This document shows, piece by piece, positions 1 to 8,139 of a stretch of DNA of 64,000 nt. This DNA is from Streptomyces sp. T12. GTDB lineage: Bacteria; Actinomycetota; Actinomycetes; Streptomycetales; Streptomycetaceae. Position numbers and translations under genes: made by a program. Location: positions 9,031,001 through 9,095,000 of the forward strand of contig NZ_CP117866.1 of assembly GCF_028736035.1 (NCBI RefSeq). Reading direction: 5' to 3'. A model generated the notes under the pieces. The model worked only from the letters and a program-made list of their open reading frames with translations, did no database searches and was not told where the DNA came from. Each line of letters begins with the position of its first letter. The stretch's first letter is position 1.

Positions 1-307
1 TCAGGCCGGAGCCGTTGCGAGACGGGCGCTGATGCCCGTACACCTTCGTCGCGATCTGGAACTCTTCGCGCGGACCCAACTCTCTGGTCAGCGTGCCCAG
101 GATTTCCTCACTTGTGCCGCTGGAATATACGTTGGAGGTGTCGAAGGTCGTGATACCCGCCTCGTAGGCGCGGCGGACGAACGGACGGGCCTCATCGAGG
201 CCGATGGTCCACGACGGGTAGCCCTGCTCGGGGTCACCGTAGGTCATCATGCCCAGGATGACGCCGCTCATCTCCAGGCCGCTCTGGCCCAGTCGGACAG
301 TTTTCAC
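1..307 (-). CDS. aldo/keto reductase, N-terminal part (3' end lies outside the window)
   Basis: The first 102 codons are visible. The GTG start at 305-307 follows an AAAGGAA ribosome site; an ATG-only scan misses it. The protein opens MKTVRLGQSGLEMSGVILGM, a typical start for NAD(P)H-dependent aldo/keto reductases of the Tas/YghZ type. Further on, FDTSNVY carries the catalytic Asp and Tyr, and ATKVYG carries the catalytic Lys; the His of the tetrad would lie beyond the edge. Members reduce aldehydes or ketones in the cytoplasm. It lies 22 nt downstream of the MBL-fold gene on the same strand, so it is probably the last or next-to-last gene of the P450 operon. The substrate cannot be told from the sequence. 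Confidence 0.85.
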   Translation of the reverse strand, partial: MKTVRLGQSGLEMSGVILGMMTYGDPEQGYPSWTIGLDEARPFVRRAYEAGITTFDTSNVYSSGTSEEILGTLTRELGPREEFQIATKVYGHQRPSRNGSGL

Positions 308-329
308 CTGTGATTCCTTTCATGTGCGT

Positions 330-1184
330 TCAGTTCGTGTGGATTCGGTTGCTCGGGATCGGCTGCCACTGCCGTGAGCCCTGCTTGTCACGGATGATGC
401 GGCCGCCCTGGGTCCCCGGGAAGTGTGCGCCGAGACCGATAGCTCCGGTACGTTCCATCTCTTGCGCGAGCCGGTCGCGGGCCCTGGCCGCCGCGGCGCG
501 ATCTTCGTCCAGGCGGTCGGTCCACCCATCCTCGACCAGGAGTACGGGGTGATGCGCGGTGTCCCCCAGCAGCAATACTCGTGCTTCGCCGGTCTCGATC
601 TCGCCGACGCAGTTGCCGGGCGTGTGACCGGCGAACAGCCGCAGCGCGACCGAATCCGCGATCTCCGTTCGCTCCCCCTCGGCTAGGCGGAGAAGGTCGG
701 AAACGGCATGGATGGTATCGGTCACCCGGGCCGTGGCAGGGTTGCTGCCGGGATCAGCACGCATCCAGTCGTAATCAGCGCGGTGGCAGTGGTGCCGGGC
801 GTGAGTGAAGATCGGTTCACCCGCAGGAGCGACCCAGCCGACGTGGTCCAAGTGCAGGTGGGTGAGCACGACATCGGTGATCTGCTCGGGTGTGACGCCA
901 AGATCGGCGAGCGAGTCGAACAGCTTTCCGCGCGTTTCGACGATATCGATGCTCGGTCCCAGTCCCGCGTCGACCAGGATCGTCCGGTCTCCCGATCGCA
1001 GCAGGAAACCGCCCATCGGCATGATCCAGCCCGCCCCGTCGAACCACGGCGGCGCGGTCTGCCAATCTTGGCCCGCGCCGGGCGGCGGGTCGAAGAATTC
1101 GCCCGGCGGTACGGGATGCTGAGCATCGAGTACGGGATCGATGCTGGTAACGACCACAAGGTCCTCCTCGGCGTTGTGTGTCAT
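330..1184 (-). CDS. metallo-beta-lactamase fold hydrolase
   Basis: 284 residues, cytoplasmic, no signal peptide. The zinc signature HLHLDH is near residue 110. Later fold residues are also present: the His in AGHTPGN, the Asp in LLGDTAHHP and the late His in GLGAHFPG. This set belongs to the MBL superfamily branch that holds lactonases and other ester or lactone hydrolases. The start has only a weak ribosome site. It lies 164 nt after the first alcohol dehydrogenase and 22 nt before the aldo/keto reductase, all on the minus strand. In this context lactone or ester hydrolysis of an oxidised intermediate is plausible, but the substrate is unknown. Confidence 0.8.
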   Translation of the reverse strand: MTHNAEEDLVVVTSIDPVLDAQHPVPPGEFFDPPPGAGQDWQTAPPWFDGAGWIMPMGGFLLRSGDRTILVDAGLGPSIDIVETRGKLFDSLADLGVTPEQITDVVLTHLHLDHVGWVAPAGEPIFTHARHHCHRADYDWMRADPGSNPATARVTDTIHAVSDLLRLAEGERTEIADSVALRLFAGHTPGNCVGEIETGEARVLLLGDTAHHPVLLVEDGWTDRLDEDRAAAARARDRLAQEMERTGAIGLGAHFPGTQGGRIIRDKQGSRQWQPIPSNRIHTN

Positions 1185-1348
1185 GCACCGTGGGCGCCGG
1201 CAGTCGGCGGTGCAGCGGCGACGGCACGGGCTTGGACGGCCTCATCGGTTCGCAGATCGTCCCCGCGGTGATGTCGTCACGGTTTTGTCGGGTGCAGTGC
1301 TGCGGGACCTCCGTGCCCGCGACGAGGGGTGGAGCCGGATGAGAGGGC

Positions 1349-2455
1349 TCAGAAGGTGAAGACGGTTCGCAGGCCGGTGCCCGACTTCAGGTCGGCGATG
1401 GCCTCGTTGATCTCGGCCAGGGGACGACGCCGGGTGATGAGCTCGTCGAGCTTGAGGGTCCCTTCGAGGTACTCGCGCACCAGAACGGGGAAGTCGCGGG
1501 CCGAGTAGCCGCTGCCCATCAGCGAGCCGGTGATCACCTTCTCCTGGAGGATGATGTCGGCGATGTTGTCAAGGGCGAGTGCGGAGGAGCTGGGCGCCAT
1601 GCCCAGGAGGACCGCGGTTCCGCCCGGGCGGATTGCGGAGACGGCCTGCACCATGCAGTCCGTCAGACCGGTGCTCTCGAACGTGAAGTGGGCGCCGAAG
1701 GGGCCGGTGACGGCGCGGACGGCGTCGGGTACCTGCACGTGGCGGGCGTCGATGACGTGGGTCGCGCCGAACGCGGTCGCGGCCGCCAGCTTCTCCTCAC
1801 TGACGTCGACCGCGATCACGCTGCCGGCGCCCGCCCGTCGTGCCGCCTGGACGATGTTCAGGCCCACTCCGCCGCAGCCGAGGACCGCGACGTGGTCGCC
1901 GGGCCGTACCGTGACCCGGTTGCGGACGGCACCCACTCCCGTGGAGACCGCGCAGCCGATGAGGCACGCGAGGTCCAGCGGCATGGCCTTGTCGATGGCG
2001 ATGGCGCATTCCGCGGGCACGATCGTCTCCTCGGTGAACGTGCCGAGGGGGCCGAAGGGGGTCACCGGGGTGCCGTCGACCGACAGGGCGGGGCCGTTCC
2101 CCGTGCGCGGGTCCGCCAGCTGAAGGCTCCGCAGGCACAACGAGGGATGATCGTCCGTACAGAACTCGCACGTGCCATCGTGCCCCAAGGCGGAGAGGAT
2201 CACGTGGTCGCCGACGGCGGGGCCCAAGACGCCCGGGCCGACCTCGGTCACCACGCCGGCGCCCTCGTGTCCGGCGACCGCCGGTGGCGGCATGGTCATG
2301 CTGGCGACGCCGCCGTAGAGGGCCTGCACGTCCGTGTGGCACAGGCCGGCGGCGGCCATCCGGACACGGACTTCTCCAGCACCTGGCGGCCGGACGTCGA
2401 CCTCGATGAATTCGACGGGGCCGTCTGCCTTTAATTGCACGGCTGCCTTGGTCAT
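1349..2455 (-). CDS. zinc-dependent alcohol dehydrogenase (MDR superfamily), altered structural zinc site
   Basis: 368 residues. Catalytic zinc ligands are visible: Cys in GLCHTD (about residue 38), the GHEGAGVV motif, and Cys in LIGCAVSTG. The last motif resembles class III and nicotinoprotein-type enzymes. The NAD fold is seen in AVLGCGGVGLN and the cofactor Asp in IAVDVSEEK. The structural zinc lobe reads HDGTCEFC then PSLC, so the usual first cysteine is Asp, leaving three of four ligands. It oxidises an alcohol to an aldehyde or the reverse. The ATG follows AAAGGAAACAGAC. It lies 99 nt after the second dehydrogenase gene, separated by a short tandem repeat and a hairpin. Probably the terminal oxidation step of the P450 pathway. 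Confidence 0.85.
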   Translation of the reverse strand: MTKAAVQLKADGPVEFIEVDVRPPGAGEVRVRMAAAGLCHTDVQALYGGVASMTMPPPAVAGHEGAGVVTEVGPGVLGPAVGDHVILSALGHDGTCEFCTDDHPSLCLRSLQLADPRTGNGPALSVDGTPVTPFGPLGTFTEETIVPAECAIAIDKAMPLDLACLIGCAVSTGVGAVRNRVTVRPGDHVAVLGCGGVGLNIVQAARRAGAGSVIAVDVSEEKLAAATAFGATHVIDARHVQVPDAVRAVTGPFGAHFTFESTGLTDCMVQAVSAIRPGGTAVLLGMAPSSSALALDNIADIILQEKVITGSLMGSGYSARDFPVLVREYLEGTLKLDELITRRRPLAEINEAIADLKSGTGLRTVFTF

Positions 2456-2471
2456 GTCTGTTTCCTTTCGT

Positions 2472-2498
2472 GTTGCTGATGTTGCTGATGTTGCTGGT
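2472..2498. repeat. 9-bp tandem repeat, three copies
   Basis: GTTGCTGAT occurs at 2472-2480 and 2481-2489, and with one change at 2490-2498. It sits in the 99-nt gap between the two alcohol dehydrogenase genes, just upstream of the ribosome site of the downstream one. No function is evident. Confidence 0.7.
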
Positions 2499-2520
2499 GA
2501 TCTCGTCGGCTGGAGTGCCC

Positions 2521-2542
2521 CGCTCCCGGCAGCGCGGGAGCG
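2521..2542 (-). terminator. possible weak terminator or mRNA hairpin between the two dehydrogenase genes
   Basis: CGCTCCC (2521-2527) and GGGAGCG (2536-2542) form a 7-bp stem with an 8-nt loop just after the stop of the upstream dehydrogenase. There is no U-tract, so it may be a partial terminator or processing hairpin. Confidence 0.35.
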
Positions 2543-2554
2543 CGGCGGGAGGGT

Positions 2555-3574
2555 TCAGGGCCGCAGAATGGTCTTGACGAAGTCGCGTGCCATGAACGAC
2601 TGGTAGGTCTCGGCGGCGGCGGACAGGGGGGCTTCGTGGTCGATGACGATGCCCGGCTCGATCCTCCCCGCGGTGATCATGGTGGTGAGGTTGTCGTTGG
2701 CCGCGTACGGGTTGCCGGTGACCGGCACGATGGTCACCTGGCGTCCGAACAGGTTCTGCGCGGTGACCGGCAGGTCGCCGTCGAGCAGGACACCGACGAG
2801 ACCGACGGTGCCGCCGAGGGCCACACACGCCAGGGCGGTGCTGATCGCAGGGATGGCGCCGACGGCGTCGATGGCCACGTCGACGCCGTTCCCACCGGTC
2901 AGTTCGAGAACGCGTTCGGCGGCACTCTCACCGCCGGGCACCGGCACCGCGCCGAGCTTCTCCGCCTGCTTCAGGCGACGCTGGTCCAGGTCCACGAGGT
3001 AGACGGCGGCCGCGCCGCGGGCGAGGGCCAGTTGCGCGATGAGGAGGCCGACCGGGCCGGAGCCGACGACGCCCACGGTCGCACCGCTCTGGAAGCGGGT
3101 CTTGACGAGCGCCTCCCAGGCGGTGGGGAGGATGTCGGTGAGGACGAGCGCGTCCTGGTCGGACACGGAGGCGTCGAGTTCGCTGAGTGTGAAGTCGGCG
3201 CGCGGGACGCGGACGTACTCGGCCTGGCCTCCGTCGAGGATGCCTCCGCCGAAGAGCCGGTATTCGGCGCACCGGGGCTGGTTCGCGGTGCGGCAGGGTT
3301 TGCACCGTCCGCAGGCGACGAACATCTTCGACAGCACCCGCTGCCCCTCGGTCACATGGTGTACCTGGGTGCCCGTCTCGACGACGGTGCCGATGAACTC
3401 GTGCCCCAGCGTGAGGGTGGGCGGCAGGAACGGGTGCCGGACGAAGTGCAGATCCGTCCCGCACACGGCGGCCGCGCTCACCTTGACGATCACGTCATCG
3501 GGTTCCACGACAGTGGGCTTGGGAGCATCCGTCACTTCGACGGTGCCATTGCCCTGGGTAACGACAGCGAGCAT
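2555..3574 (-). CDS. zinc-dependent alcohol dehydrogenase (MDR superfamily)
   Basis: 339 residues from the ATG at 3574, which follows AAAGGAACCAGGA; a longer in-frame start has no such site. The catalytic zinc motif AVCGTDLHF and LGHEFIGTVVE are intact. The structural zinc lobe has all four cysteines (CGRCKPC then QPRC). The NAD(P)-binding glycines are in VGVVGSGPVGLL. Members oxidise secondary or polyol-like alcohols. It follows the toroid gene by 52 nt and precedes a second, more divergent dehydrogenase on the same strand, so the two may act on successive or alternative alcohols made by the P450. Confidence 0.87.
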   Translation of the reverse strand: MLAVVTQGNGTVEVTDAPKPTVVEPDDVIVKVSAAAVCGTDLHFVRHPFLPPTLTLGHEFIGTVVETGTQVHHVTEGQRVLSKMFVACGRCKPCRTANQPRCAEYRLFGGGILDGGQAEYVRVPRADFTLSELDASVSDQDALVLTDILPTAWEALVKTRFQSGATVGVVGSGPVGLLIAQLALARGAAAVYLVDLDQRRLKQAEKLGAVPVPGGESAAERVLELTGGNGVDVAIDAVGAIPAISTALACVALGGTVGLVGVLLDGDLPVTAQNLFGRQVTIVPVTGNPYAANDNLTTMITAGRIEPGIVIDHEAPLSAAAETYQSFMARDFVKTILRP

Positions 3575-3626
3575 TCCTGGTTCCTTTGCCGACGCACGTC
3601 CGTCTTTGGCCGTGCGAATCAATGCG

Positions 3627-4703
3627 TCAGGCGGGGGTGGTGCCGACGCTCGTGGAGCGCAGGGCGTGCTCGATGTAGGACAGTTCCATCACGTGCTCGG
3701 CCGTCTTCCAGTACAGGTCGAGCATTCCGGGCCTCGGGGTCGCGAACGACGACGGTGCCCAGGCGCCGTCGTGGCGCTGGCGCTGTACGAACCACTCGCC
3801 CATCCGGACCGTCCAGGGGAGGTGGCCGCCGTCCGGGTCGGCCGTGAGCATGGCGGCGGCGCCCCAGCCGAACTTGCAGATCTGCACCGACGTCGGGTCG
3901 TCGTACTGCTCCTCGGTGCCGCCTGTGGTGAGGGCGAGGTACTCACGGCCCAGCCGGAGCGCGGAGGCGTCGCTGGTCTGTCGTGCGTATCCGGCGAGGA
4001 AGGCGGCGGCGATGCCGGGGTGGAAGTACGCCTGCCGGGGCGCCCGGAAGTCGACCACGCGGAGGAAGGCCGTCTCGTCCGGGAAGTCGGTGACCAGGGT
4101 GTCGCCGCGGCGGCTGGTGAACAGCCGGTGGGGCAGGTCGGGCTGGTCGGCGAGGTTGCGATTCAGCCACCGGTGGACGCCGTCGGCGGTGTGACGGTCA
4201 CCGGTGACCAGCGCGGAGAAGCCCAGTTGGGCGGTCTTGAGGTTGTCCTCCAGGGGGTCCTGCGCGAAGTCGCGGAGGTCGTAGGCTCCGCCGGTGCCGG
4301 GGTTCTGGAAGCGTGCGAGCGTGGTGTTGATCGCGGTCGCGGTGTCGTAGCGGCCGAGCAGCCAGGAGGCGATCGCGAGGGGGGAGAGGTGGTAGACGGG
4401 GCTGGTGCCGCCGGGGGCGTCGTAGGGGCCGGAGCGGAGGTCGCCTTCGTCGGTGAGGGCCTCGCGTTCGGCCCAGCCCATCATCGCGGCGGCGGCGTCC
4501 GGGGCTCCGCCGACGCACAGGGCCCAAGGGGCGCGCCACCACGAGTTGGCGGTCTCGGCGCCTTCGGGGCGGCCGTCGTCGGCAATGCGGTCGCGCAGCC
4601 AAGCCACCCCTTTGGCCCGTGCCTGGCTGATCCGGGTCAGCAGGTCGGGGGTGGGTTCGGTCGGCCAGGGGGCCGTTTCCGTGTCCGACGCGAGGGTCGT
4701 CAT
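3627..4703 (-). CDS. alpha/alpha-toroid protein, terpene-cyclase or linalool-dehydratase-like fold (function unknown)
   Basis: 358 residues, no signal peptide and no membrane segment. Regularly spaced helix pairs rich in Trp, Gly and Ala are visible (SWWRAPWALCVGGAP, GIAAAFLAGYA, KFGWGAAAML). Such repeats suggest an (alpha/alpha)6 barrel, the fold shared by prenyltransferases, class II terpene cyclases and linalool dehydratase/isomerase. I see no DxDD cyclase motif and no firm family assignment. The ATG overlaps the stop of the HtaA-domain gene by 4 nt (ATGA), so the two are translationally coupled. In a P450/dehydrogenase operon a dehydratase or isomerase of a terpenoid-like alcohol is a reasonable guess. 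A non-catalytic role cannot be excluded. Confidence 0.6.
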   Translation of the reverse strand: MTTLASDTETAPWPTEPTPDLLTRISQARAKGVAWLRDRIADDGRPEGAETANSWWRAPWALCVGGAPDAAAAMMGWAEREALTDEGDLRSGPYDAPGGTSPVYHLSPLAIASWLLGRYDTATAINTTLARFQNPGTGGAYDLRDFAQDPLEDNLKTAQLGFSALVTGDRHTADGVHRWLNRNLADQPDLPHRLFTSRRGDTLVTDFPDETAFLRVVDFRAPRQAYFHPGIAAAFLAGYARQTSDASALRLGREYLALTTGGTEEQYDDPTSVQICKFGWGAAAMLTADPDGGHLPWTVRMGEWFVQRQRHDGAWAPSSFATPRPGMLDLYWKTAEHVMELSYIEHALRSTSVGTTPA

Positions 4704-5221
4704 GGTGTCTTCTCCAGGGCGGTTGTGGAGGACGGAGTGAGGAGGAGGGTCAGGTCGTCGAACGGTTCATCCACGGGGTAGACCCCGTTGAAGAGTTCGG
4801 ATCCCTGAGCAGTCAGCCGGACGTGCGTGCCGAGGCAAAAGTCGGCGTGGTCCGTCGGATCGGCGGTCCGCAGGTGGAGGGTGGTCAGGGGGATGCGCTC
4901 GGGTGACTGGCCGGGCGGTGCCGCGATGGTCAGGGTTCCCGCGCCGCCGGTGACGGACAGCCAGGGGTCGGCGATGCGGAGGAAGAGCAGCCCGTAGTGG
5001 GCGGCGAAGCGTACGTCTCCCCGGAACTTCAGCAGGCCGGTGACCGTACCGGCGTCGAATGCCGACGCATCGTCCGGGCTGAAGAGGAACATGTGCTCGT
5101 CGACGACCGAGGCGCCGTCGGTGACCGAGCAGCGGCCCTCTGGAGAGCGGGCGATGTAGCGCAGGAACGGGACTTTGACGCTCCACCGCAGTCCGGGCAG
5201 GGCGGTCGGGCCGGCGGTCAT
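4700..5221 (-). CDS. single HtaA-domain protein without signal peptide
   Basis: 173 residues. The sequence follows the HtaA pattern: LRWSVKVPFLRYI at the start, then GRCSVTDGASVV, LKFRGDVRFAAHYGLL and LRIADPWLSVTG. In Corynebacterium, HtaA domains sit in exported haem-uptake proteins and bind haem through a Tyr and a His; candidates here are the Tyr in FLRYIA and the His in FAAHYG. This copy has one domain, no signal peptide and no membrane anchor, so it should be cytoplasmic. It overlaps both neighbours by 4 nt: the ferredoxin reductase upstream and the toroid downstream. The placement suggests a job tied to the P450 system rather than surface haem uptake, for example haem handling or ligand binding; this is inference. 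Confidence 0.72.
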   Translation of the reverse strand: MTAGPTALPGLRWSVKVPFLRYIARSPEGRCSVTDGASVVDEHMFLFSPDDASAFDAGTVTGLLKFRGDVRFAAHYGLLFLRIADPWLSVTGGAGTLTIAAPPGQSPERIPLTTLHLRTADPTDHADFCLGTHVRLTAQGSELFNGVYPVDEPFDDLTLLLTPSSTTALEKTP

Positions 5222-6510
5222 GCCACTGCCTGCCGGGGATCGTCGGCGATGAGCTTCTTCAACGGCACCGTGGTGTCAGTGGCCGCTTCGGGCGGGATGG
5301 TCCGGCCCACGGCCAAGGCGGAGCGTACGGCGAGGAAGTCGGCCGGCCGGTTGACGAAGTCACCGGCGACCAGATGTCCGCCGCGGTAGTAGAGGACGGC
5401 GAACTTCTCCGTGTCCGGCTCACCGCGTACGACGTACCGGTCATGGCCGGTCGACAGGCCGGCGACCTGGAGTTTGAGGTCGTACTGGTCGGACCAGAAC
5501 CAGGGCACGGCCCAGTAGGGGACCGGCCTGTCGGCGAGCAGGGCGGCGGCGGTCTTCGCCTGTTCGATGGCGGTGTTCACCGACTCGAAGCGGATCCGGG
5601 CCGGGCCGTCGGGGAGGTCCACCGGCGGGGGGCAGGCGACGCAGTCGCCCGCGGCGACCGTGGTGCCGTCGGAGGCGAGGCCGTACTCGTTGACGACGAT
5701 GCCGTTGTCGACGGTCAGTCCGAGCTGCTCGGCGAGTTCGGTGCGGGGCACGGCGCCGATCCCGACGACCACCAGATCGGCCGTCAGCACGCTGCCGTCG
5801 GGGAGTTCGGCGCCACGGACGCGCCCGTGACCGTCGTCCAGGAGGCGTACGGGCGGCGCTCCGAGGCGCACTCGCACCCCGCGCCGGATGTGGGCGTCGA
5901 GGAAGAACTCGCTGGTCGGGACCCCTACGGCACGTTCGAGCAGTCGGTCGTCGGCGAGGGCGACGGTGACCTCGCAGCCGAGCCCCCGGGCACTGGCCGC
6001 GACTTCGAGTCCGATGAAGCCACCGCCGATGACCAGGACGTCGACCGCCTCTGCCAAGGCCGCACGCAGGGCGAGCGCGTCGTCGGCGTCCCGGAGGTAG
6101 TGGACGCCGGCCAGATCGGCACCGGGGACGGGCAGCCGGCGCGGGCGGGCGCCCACGGTGAGCGCGAGCCGGTCGAACGCGAAGCTACGGCCGGAGTGCG
6201 CGTACGCGACCCCCGCACCGCCGTCGCCCCGGTCGACCCGGATGATGCGTTCCCCGAGCACCAGCCGGATGCCGTGGTCGGCGTAGAACGCCTCCGATCG
6301 CAGTGCGATCGCGTCGGGCGACGTCTCCGCGTGCAGGAGGGTCTTGGAGAGCGGTGGACGCTGGTAGGGCGCGTGCCGTTCGGCGCCGACCACGGTGATC
6401 GGGGCCGTGTAGCCGTACTCGCGGAGGGAACAGGCCAGCTGGATGCCGGCCTGACAGGCGCCCACCACGAGCACGCCGGTGTCGCGCGGGGCGACGGCGG
6501 TGCTGTTCAC
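5218..6510 (-). CDS. FAD-dependent ferredoxin reductase (P450 redox partner)
   Basis: 430 residues, close to the usual length of putidaredoxin/rhodocoxin reductases. The FAD-binding N-terminus reads GVLVVGACQAG, with Cys where the second Gly of GxGxxG is usual. The NAD-binding motif is VLVIGGGFIGLEVA near residue 150. The second FAD motif ends in AAGDCVACP. It transfers electrons from NAD(P)H to the ferredoxin encoded 6 nt upstream, which in turn serves the P450. Its stop overlaps the HtaA gene start (ATGA), so expression is coupled. The complete ferredoxin-reductase pair next to the P450 shows a self-contained class I electron chain. Confidence 0.92.
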   Translation of the reverse strand: MNSTAVAPRDTGVLVVGACQAGIQLACSLREYGYTAPITVVGAERHAPYQRPPLSKTLLHAETSPDAIALRSEAFYADHGIRLVLGERIIRVDRGDGGAGVAYAHSGRSFAFDRLALTVGARPRRLPVPGADLAGVHYLRDADDALALRAALAEAVDVLVIGGGFIGLEVAASARGLGCEVTVALADDRLLERAVGVPTSEFFLDAHIRRGVRVRLGAPPVRLLDDGHGRVRGAELPDGSVLTADLVVVGIGAVPRTELAEQLGLTVDNGIVVNEYGLASDGTTVAAGDCVACPPPVDLPDGPARIRFESVNTAIEQAKTAAALLADRPVPYWAVPWFWSDQYDLKLQVAGLSTGHDRYVVRGEPDTEKFAVLYYRGGHLVAGDFVNRPADFLAVRSALAVGRTIPPEAATDTTVPLKKLIADDPRQAVA

Positions 6511-6516
6511 GACGTG

Positions 6517-6840
6517 CTACTCCTGGGCTTCCGGGGTGGTCACGCGCAGATCGCCGAGCTCTTCGGAGAGCTTGATCTGGCAGGACAGCCGGGAGTTGGG
6601 GCAGCGGTCGACGACCGTGCCGTCGAGCATCTCGTCCTCCAGGCCACTGACCGGTTCCAGCCGATCCAGGTCGGCTTCGTCCACGAAGACGTGACAGGTG
6701 GCGCAGGACAGGACGCCGCCGCATTCGCCGGTGATGCCGGGGACGCCGTTGCGGACTGCAGTCTGCATCACAGAGTCGCCGACCAGGCCGTCGACGACGC
6801 GGACCTCACCGGCGTCGGACACATAAGTGACCTTGGGCAT
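6517..6840 (-). CDS. [2Fe-2S] ferredoxin (adrenodoxin/putidaredoxin type)
   Basis: 107 residues from the ATG at 6840, which follows GGAGGTG; the longer open frame upstream is not coding. Cluster ligands are visible in GECGGVLSCATC (C-x5-C-x2-C) and the fourth in SRLSCQ about 37 residues later, the spacing of vertebrate-type ferredoxins. It carries electrons from the reductase to the P450. It starts 5 nt after the P450 stop and ends 6 nt before the reductase gene, so the three should be made together. Confidence 0.93.
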   Translation of the reverse strand: MPKVTYVSDAGEVRVVDGLVGDSVMQTAVRNGVPGITGECGGVLSCATCHVFVDEADLDRLEPVSGLEDEMLDGTVVDRCPNSRLSCQIKLSEELGDLRVTTPEAQE

Positions 6841-6845
6841 GTTCG

Positions 6846-8108
6846 TCACACCTCCGTCGGGGTCGAAGTGGGAGTGAAGGTCGCGGGGACCGAGATGTAG
6901 CCGTGCGCGCCCCCGATGCTCGGGTAGCCGACCACGGCGTCCGGGTCGATGTGCAGGCCGGGCAGCCGGGTGAGGATCGTCTCCAGCGTGGCGTCGAGTT
7001 CGGCCTTGGCCAGGGGCGAGCCGAGGCAGCGGTGGTGTCCGGTGCTGAAGGAGACGTGGTCGCGCGCGTTGTCCCGCTCCAGGTCGAGCCGGTCCGGGTC
7101 GGGGAACTTCAGCGGGTCGCGGTTGGCGCCGGCCAGCCACATGTAGACGCTCTCCCCACGGGCGATCGGCTGCCCGAGGATCTCGGTGTCCCGTACGGCG
7201 GTACGGGCGATGCCGGTCCCCGGTGGCCAGAACCGCAGGAATTCCTCGATGGCGTTCTTCCGGTACGCGGCGTCCGTGCGCACCCGCTCCGCCTGGTCCG
7301 GGTGCTGAGTGAGATGGATCAGCGCACTCGCGGTCGCGGCGGTAGTGGTGTCGAAGCCACCGAAGACCAGCGCGTTCACCATGCTCTCGGCCACCTCGAG
7401 ACCGAGCGGTTCGCCCTGCACCGTACCGGTGGCCAGGGCCGAGAGGACGTCACCGGCCGGGTTCTGGCTGCGGGCGGCCAGCATGTCGCGGAAGCGGACC
7501 CGGAGCCGTGCCTGTGCCTCGTGCGGGTAGCGGGGATCGTCCGGCAGCAGGTACACACCCTCGTGCGCGGCGTAGGCGGCGTCGTGCCAGTCGTCGGCGT
7601 CGTATCCGAGGACGCAGAGCGTGGTGCGTGCCGTGGTCGGGATGATCACGTCGTCGATCAGCTCGGCTTGCCCCCGCCCCGCCACCTTGTCGAGGGCCTC
7701 GTCGAGGTACTGCCGGGCGACGGGAGCCCACTGGCGCAGGGCTTTCGGGGTGAAGAACGGCGCTTCGATGCGGCGGCGTTCGGTGTGCAGCGGCGGGTCG
7801 GACTCCCCGAGGTGCAGCCGGTAGGGCATCTGGGGGATGAGCTGGCCCTTGCCGCCGTTCTCGGTGCCGGTCAGGTCGTTGACGGAGGTGAAGGTCTCCC
7901 AGTCGGAGCCGATGCGCTGCACCTCCTCCCACGAGGCCACCACCCAGTAGCCGCCGTGGTGTTCGGTCCAGGCGATGGGGCTGCCGGTGGCGTGGAACCG
8001 GGCGGCGAGTTGCTTCCAGGTGTCGCGGTAGGCGGGCGAGTGGTGGTCGAAGTCGATGACCGGCCTGCCGGTGGCCGACCGCCGGACGAGGTCGTGGGTG
8101 ACACTCAT
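6846..8108 (-). CDS. cytochrome P450
   Basis: 420 residues from the ATG at 8108 (upstream GAAAGG). The haem-binding loop is FSTGHHRCLGSPLAKAEL near residue 350. The I-helix oxygen-activation motif is GGFDTTTAA, and the K-helix ExxR reads EEFLRF. No membrane anchor, as usual for bacterial enzymes. It should hydroxylate a small hydrophobic substrate with electrons from the adjacent ferredoxin and reductase. It lies 31 nt after the alpha/beta hydrolase gene. The neighbouring dehydrogenases suggest that the alcohol formed is oxidised further. The subfamily and substrate need a database comparison. Confidence 0.95.
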   Translation of the reverse strand: MSVTHDLVRRSATGRPVIDFDHHSPAYRDTWKQLAARFHATGSPIAWTEHHGGYWVVASWEEVQRIGSDWETFTSVNDLTGTENGGKGQLIPQMPYRLHLGESDPPLHTERRRIEAPFFTPKALRQWAPVARQYLDEALDKVAGRGQAELIDDVIIPTTARTTLCVLGYDADDWHDAAYAAHEGVYLLPDDPRYPHEAQARLRVRFRDMLAARSQNPAGDVLSALATGTVQGEPLGLEVAESMVNALVFGGFDTTTAATASALIHLTQHPDQAERVRTDAAYRKNAIEEFLRFWPPGTGIARTAVRDTEILGQPIARGESVYMWLAGANRDPLKFPDPDRLDLERDNARDHVSFSTGHHRCLGSPLAKAELDATLETILTRLPGLHIDPDAVVGYPSIGGAHGYISVPATFTPTSTPTEV

Positions 8109-8139
8109 GTCGTACGGGCCTTTCTTCGCGGGAGCGGCA

